A DNA stretch of 64,000 nucleotides from Oryzias latipes (GCF_002234675.1 NC_019859.2:11063983-11127982); one strand, 5' to 3'; shown: positions 1 to 12,665, numbered from the stretch's first letter. The notes: a model not told the origin generated them from the sequence alone. A program made the numbers and translations.

Positions 1-1765
1 AAGAAACTCTTCCGCTGACAATCATATTCGAATATGCCTCTGCACATCCTTCCAACACCACATTGACTGATGAGACATTCCTTTTATTTTTTTTAACTTT
101 TTTCAAATTTCTTTTTTATTCTCTAAGCATTTTTTGCTTTCGCCAACTTTATATATTTTTGTATCAGGGTTCACTTTTACAAACACTGGGATCTTTAGTT
201 TCAGGTATTTTAACTGAACTTCCAAAACTGCTTTACAACGTAAACCATCTGAGATAGAAAAACCCACTGGTCCAGACCAAACAGCCCAGTGTGAAAATGA
301 CAAAAATAATAACCTTACAGTACAACCTCTACTTCGTCATCAAAATGGGATAAAAAAATGTGAAAGCTTATTTCATTAAATTTGCTAAAATAATGTGTTA
401 GCTTTTACCATACTTTACAATCAGAGCGTGAGACATTTTCTGTGTTTACGTTGACCTTTGACCTATAGAAGCAGCCACAAAAAAAGCCCAAATCCTATAA
501 ACTTCTATTGAGAAATAAACCACTTTAAGTCAGTCATTCTATTTGTCAGATCTATTTGTCTATTTCTCACTCTGATACCTTTTTTAAAATATTTTTGCAA
601 TTCCTAAGATTTTTCTTTTGTAGTTTTTTGCAGTGCTAGTCATTCAAGTTATAAACTGACCAATCGAATGCTTCAATAAAAGTATGTGGTGCTGCTGGCC
701 CCTATGTCCAATGTTCACAACTTTTGACAATTTCTCCTGATCCTGCTTATAAGTGGTAGGTGTGTGGCCTTCCAACAAGCTCTGATTGGTGAGAGTGGTT
801 TCCATAGAAACAACGACTCACACCAATTAATGCTTACATTCGTTGTCTGGATCCAACATGGTGTCTTACGTATTTTCAAAAAATGGCAACTGAATTGACT
901 TCATTTTGTCAGAGGTGGAAGTATAAGCCACTTTTTATGGGTGACGCCACACTCTCGTATACAGTCAATGTCACTGCCACCTCAGAAACCAACAGTTTTA
1001 GTCTCACAAAAAATAAATTTAAATTTAAGTCGGCCGTTAAAATAAAAAAACTAAATACAACCTTAACATCCGATGTGGATTAATAAGGCGTCAAAAAAAA
1101 AAGATGTACAGTAATAGATCAACAGAGTTGTAGTTTCATGTTCACAGTTTAATAACGATCCATACCATGATGAGCCAAATGAAAGATGGAGTCTGTAGGA
1201 CCATCCAGATGGAAAAATCAGTTCAACCATCCTTCACGATATTGACAAGACCAACTGCAGCGGCTTTAACTGAGCACAAGCACATCAGCTACAATCAGTG
1301 GATTCCTATTTACCTTACTGTCATTCATTAAACTTCAGCAGTAACTCACAGAAGAAACAGTTTTTTGTGTAACAGTGTCCTGACAGTACTTTTGAGTAAT
1401 TATTAAAAATAAAAATATATATTTATATTTATTAAATATCTGTACATTAAGAGAAAATAGCTCCAAAGAGGGGAAGGGTGACAGAAAAGGCAGAAGAGAG
1501 GAGCTTAGGGATGTTTTCATCATCCTTGGGGGTTATTGCAGTCTCTCAGAGGGCTATCTGAGTGGGGGTCTGGAAGCTTGAACATCTCAGTGAAGCAATT
1601 ATAAATAAATGCATCTTTTATAAATCAGCTATGGACACATCTCTGCTTACAGCTCTGTGGGATGAGTCTGTAAATTAGTTCAGGGAAGGGGTCGGTGGAG
1701 ATGGGTGTAGGATCAATAGTGCATGACAGTAAAACAGGCAGGGGGGTAAAGACAGAAGGAGCTTT
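1..1765. other. Spacer and 3' side of the first pde6h copy; repeat at about 640-990
   Basis: No gene was recognised. The right part (about 1400-1765) is probably 3' untranslated region of the minus-strand pde6h gene. The stretch around 640-990 belongs to an interspersed repeat: its segment near 870-960 reappears in reverse orientation near 16575-16665 inside an erp27 intron. Short open frames here look like chance. Confidence 0.5.
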
Positions 1766-2218
1766 TTAAACGATTCCGTATTTCGCCAGGTCGCTGAGCT
1801 CCATGTCGCCAAAGGCTTCCCACGGACAAACCACCGTGATGTCTGTGCCCAGGCCCTCCATGCCGGGAATGTCGTCTCCAAATCTGCAACCAAACGGCAA
1901 ACGTTTACTCTCCTGTGAATCATTTATGCACTCAAAGAGGATAAAGTGAGTCTTAAAATGCATCTCGAGGTAAAAACTACCGTTTTTGTTAATGTTTCTT
2001 GATTTTTATTTTATTTTTGTGTTAACTTTTTTAAAACTTTTATTTTAGTAGGTTTCATTCTCCTCAGATATTTTCAAAATAAAAGTCCTAATTTTCATAA
2101 TATATTACCCCTTCTGTCCCGGTTTAGGGGCCTTGCTCTTGAAGGTACGAGTGGTCCTCTGCTTGAACTTGGGGGGTGCCTTCTTATCGGCAGGTGTTGG
2201 AACGGCTGCGTCTGCCAT
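1766..2218 (-). CDS. pde6h: Cone-type cGMP phosphodiesterase 6 inhibitory (gamma) subunit, copy 1
   Basis: Small inhibitory subunit of photoreceptor phosphodiesterase 6, which blocks the catalytic site until transducin relieves it. Two coding exons, 2109-2218 and 1766-1883, joined in phase 2, give 75 residues. The product starts [13 protein letters not shown], has the basic polycationic stretch [18 protein letters not shown] at about residues 15-32, then the highly conserved block [20 protein letters not shown], and ends in DLAKYGIV, matching the inhibitory C-terminus of mammalian PDE6G/H. A splice acceptor just above the ATG (about 2235) points to an untranslated first exon at about 4070-4112. 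The short N-terminus does not separate G from H; neighbouring erp27, as in human 12p12, favours pde6h. A second copy lies head to head at 6435-6740. Confidence 0.93.
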
Positions 2219-3005
2219 CTTTCACCGTCTAAATCTAAAGATAAAGGAAAAGTTGGTAAATCTTGATATTTTTAACCCTCTCTTACAGCATCCTCTCATC
2301 CCCATTCCCCAGGGCTTAGATGGCATAACTCCTCCAGGTAAGGGTACATTAAGGTAGCATATTAAGACCCTGGTACACAAAAATACTTTGGTCTATTTTA
2401 AAAACTTGTGGCTTTTAGGATTAGTCCTAGTACAGAAATAGACCGTGACATGGCCTCTTTTGACAGTATAGTTAATACACTTACTGTTTGTCAACTAACC
2501 CTGATTATTCAGGGATTTTGGTACTTAGACTTATTTACATATACATGGAAAAAAAGTCAATAGATTTATCCCAGCGAAATTAATTCAAAAATGAATTCTT
2601 GTTTATTGTTCCTGCTTTTTACAGAAACTTTATTGTAAAAAATATTACCTCAACACTTTATCTTAATGCCTAATTTTAATCATCTGGATTAGATCTGGCA
2701 CTTTAAAGTTAAAACTGAGACTGATAAAGATTGAAAATGATGAATATATAATGTCACCAAATTAAATGTAATTTTTTTTGCATCATTCAACATTTTTTAT
2801 CCATTTTTTTGTCCTTTTCAACTCCTTTTTACTTGAGTTTTGTCACAGGGTATTAAAAATTCAAGATAAATATTTATACAGTTTATGTAAAATGATAAAA
2901 AATTATATTTTATACAAAGTGTTGTTGATTACCTTTCAGTATATCTCTTAAAGGGTCACCACAACAAATCAAGATTTTTATGCCAAGGCACAGGAAAACC
3001 CATTA

Positions 3006-3269
3006 TTTCGGATACTTTATTTATCCGTCAATGGGGAAATTCTCTGCAGTTGACCCATCCCCTGGGGGAGGGGTGAGCTGCAGCTGAACTGCGCTCGGGA
3101 GGCGGTAGCGTTAAGGGTCTTGCCTGAGGACCCTCACTGAGTGATGGTAACTGGACGCCATTGATATGGTAATTGCCCCCAGTACCATTGTTTCTTCCCC
3201 TCTGGGAATTGAACCCTGGATTCCTGCATGGTAGCCTCTCACCTTACCAACTGAGCTACTCAGCCGCCA
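3006..3269 (-). mobile_element. tRNA-derived SINE, V-SINE-like
   Basis: Read on the minus strand, the element begins with a tRNA-like head: an A box resembling TAGCTCAGTTGGTAAG and a B box resembling GGTTCAATTCCC. A central part follows with the phrase typical of fish V-SINEs (GTCCTCAGGCAAGACCCTTAA), then a tail ending in AATAAAGTATCC. The tRNA head and order of parts are seen directly; the V-SINE assignment is from memory. No clear target duplication was found. Confidence 0.7.
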
Positions 3270-3270
3270 T

Positions 3271-3540
3271 ATTAGATTAGATTAGATTAGATTCAACTTT
3301 ATTGTCACTGCACATGTAGGTACAAGGCAACGAAATGCAGTTAGCATCTAACCAGAAGTGCAATAAGCACTAAGTACAGAATAAAGGTCTATAGTATGTA
3401 CAATAACTATACAGGTAAATATTATGGACATAATTTACAGATATTAATACTATAAGCACGATATACAGATAGGTGTACTATGAACAAACTATTCAGATGG
3501 GCTATGTAAGAGTGTATGAACACTAGCCCATCTGAGGGCT
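3271..3540 (-). mobile_element. LINE 3' end with (ATTAG)n tail
   Basis: Four to five ATTAG units are followed by a segment beginning ATTCAACTTTATTGTCACTG and running through CAACGAAATGCAGTTAGCAT. This resembles the 3' end of a common fish L2/CR1-type LINE inserted in minus orientation. Only the 3' end is present. Family recognised from memory. Confidence 0.5.
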
Positions 3541-3568
3541 AGTGTTCAGTATCCATATATACAGTATA

Positions 3569-3569
3569 T

Positions 3570-3662
<93 letters not shown>
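3569..3662. repeat. (TA)n microsatellite
   Basis: About 94 bases of almost pure TA dinucleotide, just beyond the LINE 3' end, between the first coding exon and the untranslated first exon of pde6h copy 1. Confidence 0.95.
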
Positions 3663-3667
<5 letters not shown>

Positions 3668-4069
3668 TTATATATACAGTAAGTATACAATTATCAAAAT
3701 TGATATTTTATACATCATGTTTTCCAGGCTTGATGTACCTTAAAAAAAACAGGTACAAGTCTATTTCAAAAAGCAATTCATAGATCTGTCTAAAAATAGT
3801 TAAAAAAATGTACTTACACTGAAATAAGTATATATTATAATTATTAAAAAAATAAAAAATAAACTTTGGGTATACACCAAGCTTTTTGGCTTGGTGGCTG
3901 AACAACTGTGATCCCCTCAGTTTTGTCTTAATGGAACTGAAATGCGATGTCAAATGTAGTAACTCGAGACACAAAAGTAGCAGTTTTTAAATCTTAGATC
4001 TGTTTTAAAACATTAGGAATTGTAAGGAAAAATAACGAACATAAGTTTGAATCAAAATGAGGGCCTTAC

Positions 4070-4173
4070 CTGTAGGAGCAGCAGTACGGGTCTCTGGTCA
4101 GCTTTAGTCTTTGCTAATCTGGCTTTATGACTTCTTTTATACTCCTATGCTTCCCACCTCCTTCCTCTAATCC
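4070..4173 (-). promoter_or_regulatory. Promoter and untranslated first exon of pde6h copy 1
   Basis: On the minus strand the order is GGATTAG (4167-4173, a CRX/OTX-type site), TATAAAAG (4134-4141), then a probable untranslated exon from about 4112 to 4070 ending CCTACAG before a GTAAGG donor. The matching acceptor is at about 2235. CRX/OTX sites near the TATA box are usual in photoreceptor genes; that this one works is inferred. Confidence 0.6.
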
Positions 4174-6190
4174 CTGCTTTAATGTGTCCTGCCATGTGCT
4201 GACGTTAGCCACCTTGCATAATAAAGCGCCATGGAGGGAAAACTAAATTGGTCTTTACTCAATAAAAAGGTTTTTAAAAAGGAACAAAGTTTTTTGCAAT
4301 ATCTTTTTTTGAAAAAGTTGATATCAAGTCAACATTTAGCTCAACATCTGTGTCTTTAAAGACACTTCTACTATTTTCTTTATGGCTTTTAATTAAAAAT
4401 GTGTCAGATTACTGTTGTGCTGAGTATGTTTACTGAACATGATGGTGAAGTTTTGGTTATATTACATAAAATTCCCATAAAAAGAGTAAGTTGGTGTCAG
4501 ATGGTGTTAAGTCACTAATTGGTCATTAAAAGTGTATTGCAGTTCACGCCCAGGCCATCATGGATGGACAGATTAAAAGCTTGAATGTTAAGTATTCTTG
4601 ATCTGCCTCCATGTGACTGATCGCATCTGCACTCTTATGTCGCACGCCCCAGATTCTCACCCAGGACAAACCAGGACGCATCTTTCAGCTATTTTTTTAT
4701 TTTATCAAATCTAGTCACCGTTTGAACTTTTTCCTTCACACCCTAACCATCATAATACAAGTGTATGTGTTCTTTTCAGAAACATGAGAAAATAAAAAAT
4801 GTGCTACCACAAAGGTGTAGGCACTTGTGAATAAAATATTCTCTATATATTCTTTCTTATGTTTTGTTTCTTTTTGATGAGCCTTCTTTTCGGCAAACAC
4901 CCCAAATTCAGGGTCGACTTCTATGGTGTTAGCTTGTCCAGCCACCCTCAAACGTGCACTGTGAAAGTTTACCAAACTTAATATGACTCAACAAATCAAA
5001 GTGAGTTTGATAGACTATCCTGGACTAAAAGGCACACTTAAATTCTAAATCCCAGAGAACCCACATGGATTTGGCTCACTGGTATTTATGACTTTTAGTT
5101 TAGTAAATATGAATTAAATATATTTATGGGTTGTTGTTTTTTTGTTTTTTTTGCTGGCCTAGGAGTGTTCATTTATTTTGACGGTCCCGAACATCTAGTG
5201 ACATTATTTTTTCTTGTGTTTTATTTTTATTCTTCCTTTGTCCCCATATAGAGAATCATTACATTCAAATAAGCAGCAGTTGTACTGTGTCTGCGTCTTG
5301 TCCCAGCAGTTTGGTTCTGTTTACTTTTTTTTAGTAGAATATTAAAAAAAACTAATTCAAAGGAAACTTTTTGGGCACATTTTTTGCTCAATAAACGTTC
5401 GGTAAAATATTCTGCTCAAAACCCATCCAGAGACAACAAGCTTCCCAGATTCTAAATCCATTATACTTCCAACTCCGTGCTTTACAAAGGGAATCAATCA
5501 GATGTATGTTCATAGGTTTTTTTTTATTGTGAAACTTCCAAAAAAACAAATGTAAATCTGTTCTGCAATTTTTTAAAGTCACAAAAGAACTTTTTGTATT
5601 TTCACTTTTCGATTTTATTCACATGTTGTAAGGCAGGAGTCCCTTTACAATGTTTAATTTATAAAAAATAGATTTTGTCCTCAATGTACCAAACTCATTA
5701 AAATAACATCAAAACACATCAACACCAGCTTTTTCAGCCCAAAAAATATCAACTTTAGAAATATAAATAGGATCAGCAGGTTTTCTAAAGACTATAATTT
5801 GAATTTTCCAAGTATTTTCTTAAGTATAAAGCAAGGATTTGTTTAAATTCCTTTTAGATTTCTAATTTAAATACTGTCTTCTACTTTTGCTCCTGCGACA
5901 GTTACAGGCTACCTTATTGAGAGCTGGTTTAACTAATTTATCATGAATTTTTTTTACGTTTAAAGTGAACTTTTTACTAAATAAGAGGCCTTTTTTAATG
6001 TCAAGAGTCACTGACAGTAAACACTCACTGTTACTCACTTACTGTAGCGTACACATGGGCACACATGTTTACCTGAAAGGACTCCGTGTATTTATATCGT
6101 AGTATTCTTCATCTCACTTATTTGGGTCTGAGCTGCTACAAACGTGTGAGGCGTGGAGCCACAGCACAAAGTGATTGAACGAAAGCCTAA
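4174..6190. other. Divergent intergenic region between the two pde6h promoters
   Basis: About 2 kb of AT-rich DNA between two head-to-head promoters with no recognised gene or mobile element. It could hold shared photoreceptor enhancers, but no block of regulatory motifs stands out by eye. Confidence 0.4.
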
Positions 6191-6192
6191 GT

Positions 6193-6293
6193 GGATTAGC
6201 AGCTTGGAGGCCTTTAAAAGGGGAGCCTCCGACGGACAGAGGTGTAGAACAAGCCAGAAGCTGACAGAGACAAAACACAGCTTTGGAGAAACG
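6193..6293 (+). promoter_or_regulatory. Promoter and untranslated first exon of pde6h copy 2
   Basis: GGATTAG at 6193-6199 is followed by the TATA-like TTTAAAAG at 6213-6220 and a probable untranslated exon ending at 6293 before a GTAAGC donor; the acceptor AG is at 6421-6422. The layout mirrors copy 1, with a CRX/OTX-type site shortly upstream of the TATA-like box. Confidence 0.6.
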
Positions 6294-6434
6294 GTAAGCA
6301 ACCGACAAATCCAGACGGTACTTTTGATTGTGCTTGTTGCAGCTAAAATGTTTCTTATTACGGTTCTGTGCTCCTGAAGTAAGTCTTACAAATGTGCCTT
6401 TTTTTTTTTCTTTTTCTTATAGCAAATACACACA

Positions 6435-6740
6435 ATGGCAGACGTTGCAACTCCCGCTGACAGAAAGGCCCCCCCTAAATTCAAGCAGAGGACCACTCGC
6501 ACCTTCAAGAGCAAGGCGCCCAAACCTGGACAGAAAGGGTGAGAGTCTTCTCTAAAATCCCATCTGTTTAGGACAACCTGTTGGCATGCATGCCAAACTT
6601 TGTGTTGCTTTATTTTTTTCAGATTTGGAGACGACATTCCCGGCATGGAGGGCCTGGGCACAGACATCACAGTGGTTTGCCCATGGGAAGCTTTCGGGGA
6701 CATGGAGCTCAGCGACCTGGCCAAATATGGAATTGTTTAG
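6435..6740 (+). CDS. pde6h: Cone-type cGMP phosphodiesterase 6 inhibitory (gamma) subunit, copy 2
   Basis: Second complete inhibitory-subunit gene, in opposite orientation to copy 1. Coding exons 6435-6538 and 6623-6740 join in phase 2 and give 73 residues. The product starts [11 protein letters not shown], two residues shorter than copy 1 at the N-terminus; from [20 protein letters not shown] onward the two proteins are nearly or fully identical, including the C-terminal KYGIV. The exon boundary has the same phase and position in both genes, so the pair arose by duplication of a whole gene with its introns. A polyadenylation signal AATAAA lies near 7166. Both copies look functional. Near identity could reflect recent duplication or gene conversion; the introns differ clearly in sequence. 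Confidence 0.93.
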
Positions 6741-7956
6741 GGCTCTTCCTGCTGTCCTTACCCTTCTTGCAGTTCCTCATGTGGTCTTCCTCTATGTCTT
6801 CTATGCTGTACAGAAGCAGCAGCTTAACACTTTAGAGGTCTGATCATAGAAAAAGTGAGATATTGTTCCTTTATGCACTTTACTTTCCATTGCCTTTCCA
6901 ACAAACCTCCTTTCCCCTTCTTTCCTGTTAACCCGTCTCTTGGACGTCCACTGCTTTCAGCAGAGATGTGAAAAATTGCCAACAATATTGAATAACATTT
7001 TGTTAAATGAAAAAAACATTCTAACATTCAGAATCCTGATATTTTCCCCTCTGTTCCCCCCTTTTTCCTGTAAAGCTGCTATTCAGTATTTTTTCATGTG
7101 CTAGCCAAACTGTTTCTACCTGTTCCATATTATTTATTTCACTGTGTGGAGGAAAAAAATCAATAATAAATCTAAAAACTTCCACTGAATTTCTGTTTTT
7201 GTCTCTTTCTTACAATTTCTGTGAACAAATGAGAAAAGAATGCAAACATGTTTTTTTATTTTCTATTTTTTGAAGGGGTTAGGAATGTTATTAAAACTTT
7301 TTTTAAACAAAAATTGTTCAAATGCATTATGATCTGTATTCACAAATCTGTTCCTGAATTTGGAACCAATTATTTCACATGCTGGAGCTCCTCAAATTAC
7401 CACTGGAGGATGGATTCTGAAGAAAAACTTTTTTTTTAACATGGTTGCCATATTTTAAAAAGTAAAAAAAGAAAAACGTATTCAAAAGAAGTCGAAAGGA
7501 TGGTAACGGGAGCTAAAACTCTGGTGTTCAAGGATTAATTAATGACAACAGTTTTTTTTTTTTTAAATCAGGCAATATGATGTTATTAGAACTCAAATTT
7601 ACAAAAAATGTTTTGTTGCCAGGTAGCTGGACTTAAAAGAAGTCCTTTACTTTGTCCTACCACTCATTATAAGAACATTAAGTCATAATGAAATAACCTT
7701 CTTTATTTTGCTGTTTAGAATCTCATAGGTGGTTCCAGAGATTATCTGTCCAGTTTACATATATCTCTGAACAGGAATGATTAGTTTTCTTCTGCTATTT
7801 TTGAATTTTCATGCACCACTGCCCACAAAAGAACAGCTGCTGTAAATACTTGATGCTTCCAGGCAGTTTGGGTCACTCAAAGAATTATTCAAGGTCTATT
7901 TCATGATTTCGACCCTGCATTTTTCAGTAGTTTCCAGTGTGTCATTGCTTTCGTAA

Positions 7957-8104
7957 CCCTTGTGCTATCCTAGGCACTTTACCATTGGGAGTTGGGTCAC
8001 TGGTGTCCATGGATTACATGAAATCTTTCCACCTTTATCCACCTTTGTCATGGTAGGGAGAACACGTCAATGCAAGGGTGGGGTCATCAAAGATAGCACA
8101 AGGG
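7957..8104 (+). mobile_element. Palindrome-ended MITE, copy A, internally deleted
   Basis: Terminal inverted repeats CCCTTGTGCTATCCTAG and GATAGCACAAGGG. It is about 148 bp rather than about 205 bp: the central segment present in the other five copies is missing, with the join at a shared TCA. Same orientation as the copies at 59944 and 61049. Confidence 0.8.
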
Positions 8105-8544
8105 TTTAAAAGGCTCACATGTCGTTGGCACCCTCCATGTGTGGGGATTATTGCCGAGCTGTCTGTGAAAAACCCTGTACACAAAATGTGTTTCTTTATT
8201 TCAATACTTCCTTGTTGCTTCCAGAAATGTCTTTGTATCAGAATCAAGCATAAATGCGGCTTTTCTGTTGTTAAATAGAAGTCTGAGCCATGAAAAATAG
8301 CTGTCCATCCATTTCTGGAATATTTCAAGACAATTAAATCAGTTAATAAATGTAAACAAATTCCTGATTTAGAAGTTCAGGGAGCCAAAAGTACTCAGTT
8401 AATCACTATGGTTATGTAAGTTCAGTTTTAAAGGAAATCTTTGTTTGTTTTAGGATGTATATAGTGTCCTTTAATTAAACATTTCAATTGATTTCACGTA
8501 CAATATGTTTTTTTGCTAGAATTAACTACAAAACTCCAGCAAAT

Positions 8545-8776
8545 GTTGTTGTTGTTTCCCTTTCGGCCTTTCCCATCAGGGGTTGCCACAGCGAACGAGT
8601 CGCACGGTAAACTTGGCAATGTTTTACGCCGGATGCCCTTCCTGACGCAACTCTCTCAAAGCAACCGGGCTTGGGACCGGCACAGAAGCAGAGAAGTGAA
8701 CAGGGAGCAGCCCGGAGTTGAACCCTGGTTTCACGGACGGAAGGCGCCGCAAACCAGCACGAGCTAAACCGGCTCC
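8545..8776 (-). mobile_element. tRNA-derived SINE with an RTE-type 3' tail
   Basis: Flanked by a perfect 17-bp target duplication, ACAAAACTCCAGCAAAT, at 8528-8544 and 8777-8793. On the minus strand it has a tRNA-like head (A box like TAGCTCGTGCTGGTT, B box GGTTCAACTCC), a body, then a tail containing GCTGTGGCAACCCCTGATGG and ending in short AAC repeats. The last 41 or so bases match the 3' end of the RTE LINE at 51312-52940 at about 38 positions, so that LINE family probably mobilised it. Confidence 0.88.
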
Positions 8777-10009
8777 ACAAAACTCCAGCAAATACTCCTG
8801 CTTATTTCCACAGCAAAATGCTTTTTTCCCCCAAATAACTTATCACACATGCAGCTCGAGAAAAACTAAAAATGTTACATTTGCCTGAGTTGAACCCTGC
8901 AAGTTCTTAACATTTAAATTCAGTTTTTCAGGAAGAAGTTGTGACTTTTTGCCTTGTAGCTGGACCAGCTGGCAGCTTCCAGCCCATAATAGGATTATGA
9001 CTTTGAAGCAGGGAAGACAGACATGGTAACCGAGTGCTCCGTTTTTTTAGTGCTTTATTTGGAATCAATACTGAAAGGTAACATGCTGTATGAGTTGTGA
9101 ACCCTTTTGAAACTGTTCTTTTAAAACAGATTTTTTTAAACTTATGTGCACAAAGAAAATACAACGTTCATGAACTTAAAGCCTTTTGTGAGATATAATG
9201 CTTTCAAAAATGATGGTTTTAATAGAGTATGTGAAGCCTTTTTAGTGCCTGACAGGCAAGAATATTTTTCTTTTTTTCCCCCCTTACTAATTCAGCTAAA
9301 CTGGGGCACAGCATTTTATCTTGCCTTTATTTGTTTGTAAGTTCTCATCAGAGTGTGCCTGACAGCTAATTTGGTTTTCAGGCGTCTTTTTGCATCTCAG
9401 CAAACGACTAATTGTTGGATTAATAATATCCTGTTGTGCTATCAGGTGACAAATGACTGTTCTATTTTTATTCCTAGTCTGTAATTAAAGATATCAGCTT
9501 GTATTTTCAGTCTCTTGATTACCCACAGCTTGTTTTTTTTCTTTTTTTTTTTTTTAACTGTTTACTCTTAATGAAGAAAGACATACACATAGTCGTCCAG
9601 GTGGTAATTTTGTTTAGTTTCCACTGGCTTTATGCATCTTAACTTTAAACTCTTACATCTCATTATCTTCACGCCAGACCTGCAGAATCTTCTGTTCTAG
9701 TTGCATAAGTGAACAACCAGCACTTCTAGAAGCAGCTTGTTCAGAGAGATTAGCGAGATCACAGAGTCTGTGACAAAGCCTCACGCAGTCAATGCTTGTA
9801 TAACCGAGGAGGGGGAAAAATTGGTCTGAGGTCTTAACTGCAGTAATCTGTTATCCTCAGTTTCATCTCCATTACATCACGGGTGTTCTTTCTAGACTCT
9901 GCTGTAAAAACAGTTGCTGTCAACTGTGCTGCAATTCCTGATATCCATCTTTACCCTTGATCCTGTGGTGAGAAATTAAAAAAAACAAATATTGTCCAAC
10001 ATGTATATA

Positions 10010-10483
10010 CAGTTGAAACTAGTAGTTTGCATAAACTACATAAAAACACAGATGCTTTTTTTTCTCACCGTCAGACATGAAATAAAAGTAAACTTTTCCT
10101 GTTAAGTAAATTACAATTACAATTATTTCTTCTTGCTAAATGTCAGAATAATGAGACTAGGGTTTTTTTAAGAAAAGTTTTTATTACTTTTATCAATGTC
10201 AAAGGTTTGTATACGCTATGATCCCTGTGCCTTTCAAACCATTTGGGAAACCCCAGATGATGATGTCATCTCTTTGGAAGCTTCTGGTTTATTGGCAACA
10301 TTTGAGTTCATTAGAAACTCACCTGTGGATATATAAAGGCACATTGGAAACATGCGTGCTTGTTTGTAAAACATCATGGGACAGTCAAAAGAAATCAGTC
10401 AAGATATTAGGAAGACGATAGTGGATTTGCTCAAGTCTGGTTCATCTTTGGGTGCAATTTCCAGATGCCTGAAAGTGTCACGT
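10010..10483 (+). mobile_element. Tc1-like DNA transposon, 5' fragment
   Basis: The left end resembles a Tc1 terminal repeat (CAGTTGAAACTAGTAGTTTG next to a TA). From the ATG at 10375 the frame reads MGQSKEISQDIRKTIVDLLK and on to GSSLGAISRCLKV, the first DNA-binding helix region of a Tc1-type transposase. The match stops at about 10483; the catalytic part and right end are missing. Confidence 0.82.
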
Positions 10484-12665
10484 TTATTAATTTACATTTT
10501 GGGAAAATATGATTAAAACCTGTTTTATTTTCAGTTTTTAAGTTTTTTTTATGTTGTTTTCTATGCTTTTGGTTGTAACACAAAAATTTCCAACAACTAA
10601 ATGTTCAATTGGTTTTGTAAATACATGTGTATTAAATCATACCGATTTATTTTGTTTAAATAAAGATGTGAGTTTGCTCTTTTATACAACATGGCACATC
10701 ATGGTGAGAACTGCTGAACTTTAATTAGGTCTATTTTAATGACTAGGGAATTTACTTTAGTATTAAAACCTGAGTAAATATATCTGTAAATACTTTTTTT
10801 TTCATCCAGTATGGCTCCATTGAAGAAGAAGTTTTTAAAAGTCCAAGATGAAGACATTTCACTTTTTATCCTGAAGGCTTTTTCAATTCTAAAATAAACA
10901 CAACTGTTTATTTGAGAAAGCCTCTTGGGTCTGAGGTGAAATGTCTTCAATTTAAAAAACTAAATCCAAAACTTTTGCTGCTGCAAAAATATATATATTT
11001 TTTTCTAAACACATTTCATTGACCAACAAGCAATCCCACACAGTGTTATGAGAGGTCAAAGAGTGAACTCAAATTTCTCCTGCAGGACAATAGTATTTTA
11101 TATAAAAGAAAATGTTCCGGTTTGACTTCATGTTGTTAGGAATCTGCATTCACTTTGCTGCTTACAATAATCCTTATTTTGTTGTTTTTTAAACAACATG
11201 TACTTTTATATTCAGAAATACTTTTAATAATTAAATGTTACATAAAAAAAGCAAATAGGTATGGATATATGCATATTGCATTAAATTAAAACCTCTCATG
11301 AAAAACAGGCAAAGTAAAAAAAAAGAGGAGTTAGACTGTAAAACTGCTTAAAAATGTATATTAAATGTATATTAATTCATACTTAAAATGTATACTTTGT
11401 AGCTGTAACAGCAATAGTTATAGATAAAACAGAATGCTTAAATATTTGGAAACTGATCTTACAAAACTTTACATATGCACACTAACTGATTATTTTATCA
11501 TACTTTGGTGAAAAAAGAGCACATGGTGACGACTGGCAGCAATAAAGTCTGTGTTTCTGAAGTTTGTCGTTGTGTCCTGAGCAGAGCAGCCTTCAGCGGT
11601 GGGTCAGGCGAGCGTCTCTGCTGTGCAGCTGTCATATACAACCTTGTCAGTAAGGGTTGCTCTTGTCTGCAGAATGAAAGTTTCTTTGCGTCTTTTTTTA
11701 ATCACATGAACACATAAAAAAAATAGTACTCATAACTAAAATGACCCCTTTCATAAGCACACTATTTTCCATATCACAATTTCCATATAATGAAAAACAC
11801 TAGTCTTCTGTTTTTTTAAACATCTGTCAAAATAACCGATCATATTTTTTTTTTCTTTTGCTTTTTAAGTTTTATGTTTTGGTTGGAATTTAGACAGCGT
11901 TTCACAAAGAATGTTAAACATTTTTTATGAGATACTTTAAAAAATGGCTTTTATGTTTTATTTATAGTTTAACATTAAGCCAGTAATGTCAATGTGTATT
12001 TTTCGATGACAGGTATATTAAATTGCTTTAAGCAATCATTTTGTAATCACCAGAAAACACATGAATGGTTTGTTGGTTTTAAATTAACATTAATCTGAAA
12101 AACAACGAACCAATAGCATAAAGTATTGGAGAATGGTATATTTTCTTTAGTGATTTGTATACATAAAAAAAGTTTTTTTTATACTGCAAGATATTTTTAT
12201 TAATCATTCTCAAATTTCTTTTTCTCAAATTTCAAAGCTCAAGTTTCTAAGCAAACAGCATTTGGGCCCCTCTTGTGGTGAAAGTACAAAAGTACATACA
12301 GTATATTAGCTTCTTCATAATCCATGAACAGTGAGACTGCATTTATTACTGTGAGGTTGTTTGAATGAATGGCTGCAATATGTCTAGGGTATAGATTAAC
12401 TATAGATCAACACTGGCTTGCTTATTCATTATCTATAAACCACAAACGCACACATCTCCAGTGGGGCAGTGACACGTCGTCTAACATCCACACACCCAAC
12501 TTATCGACAGCATCTGGATGATTCCCATGCAGCTTCCAATCACAGGCCACAGATGTTGCAATGGTCTAAGCTGAGAAATTAAAGGAGGTGAAAAGAGCCA
12601 ACACAGTGTAGAACTAAACAGTCACAGTCTTTTTTGTTTTTTGTGTATTTATATTAGTAAAAAAA

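Larger units (their letters stand above)
6741..12665. other. Spacer between pde6h copy 2 and erp27
   Basis: The 3' untranslated region of pde6h copy 2 reaches about 7185. The rest is AT-rich and holds a MITE copy, a SINE and a Tc1-type fragment, listed separately. No further coding exon was recognised. Confidence 0.5.
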
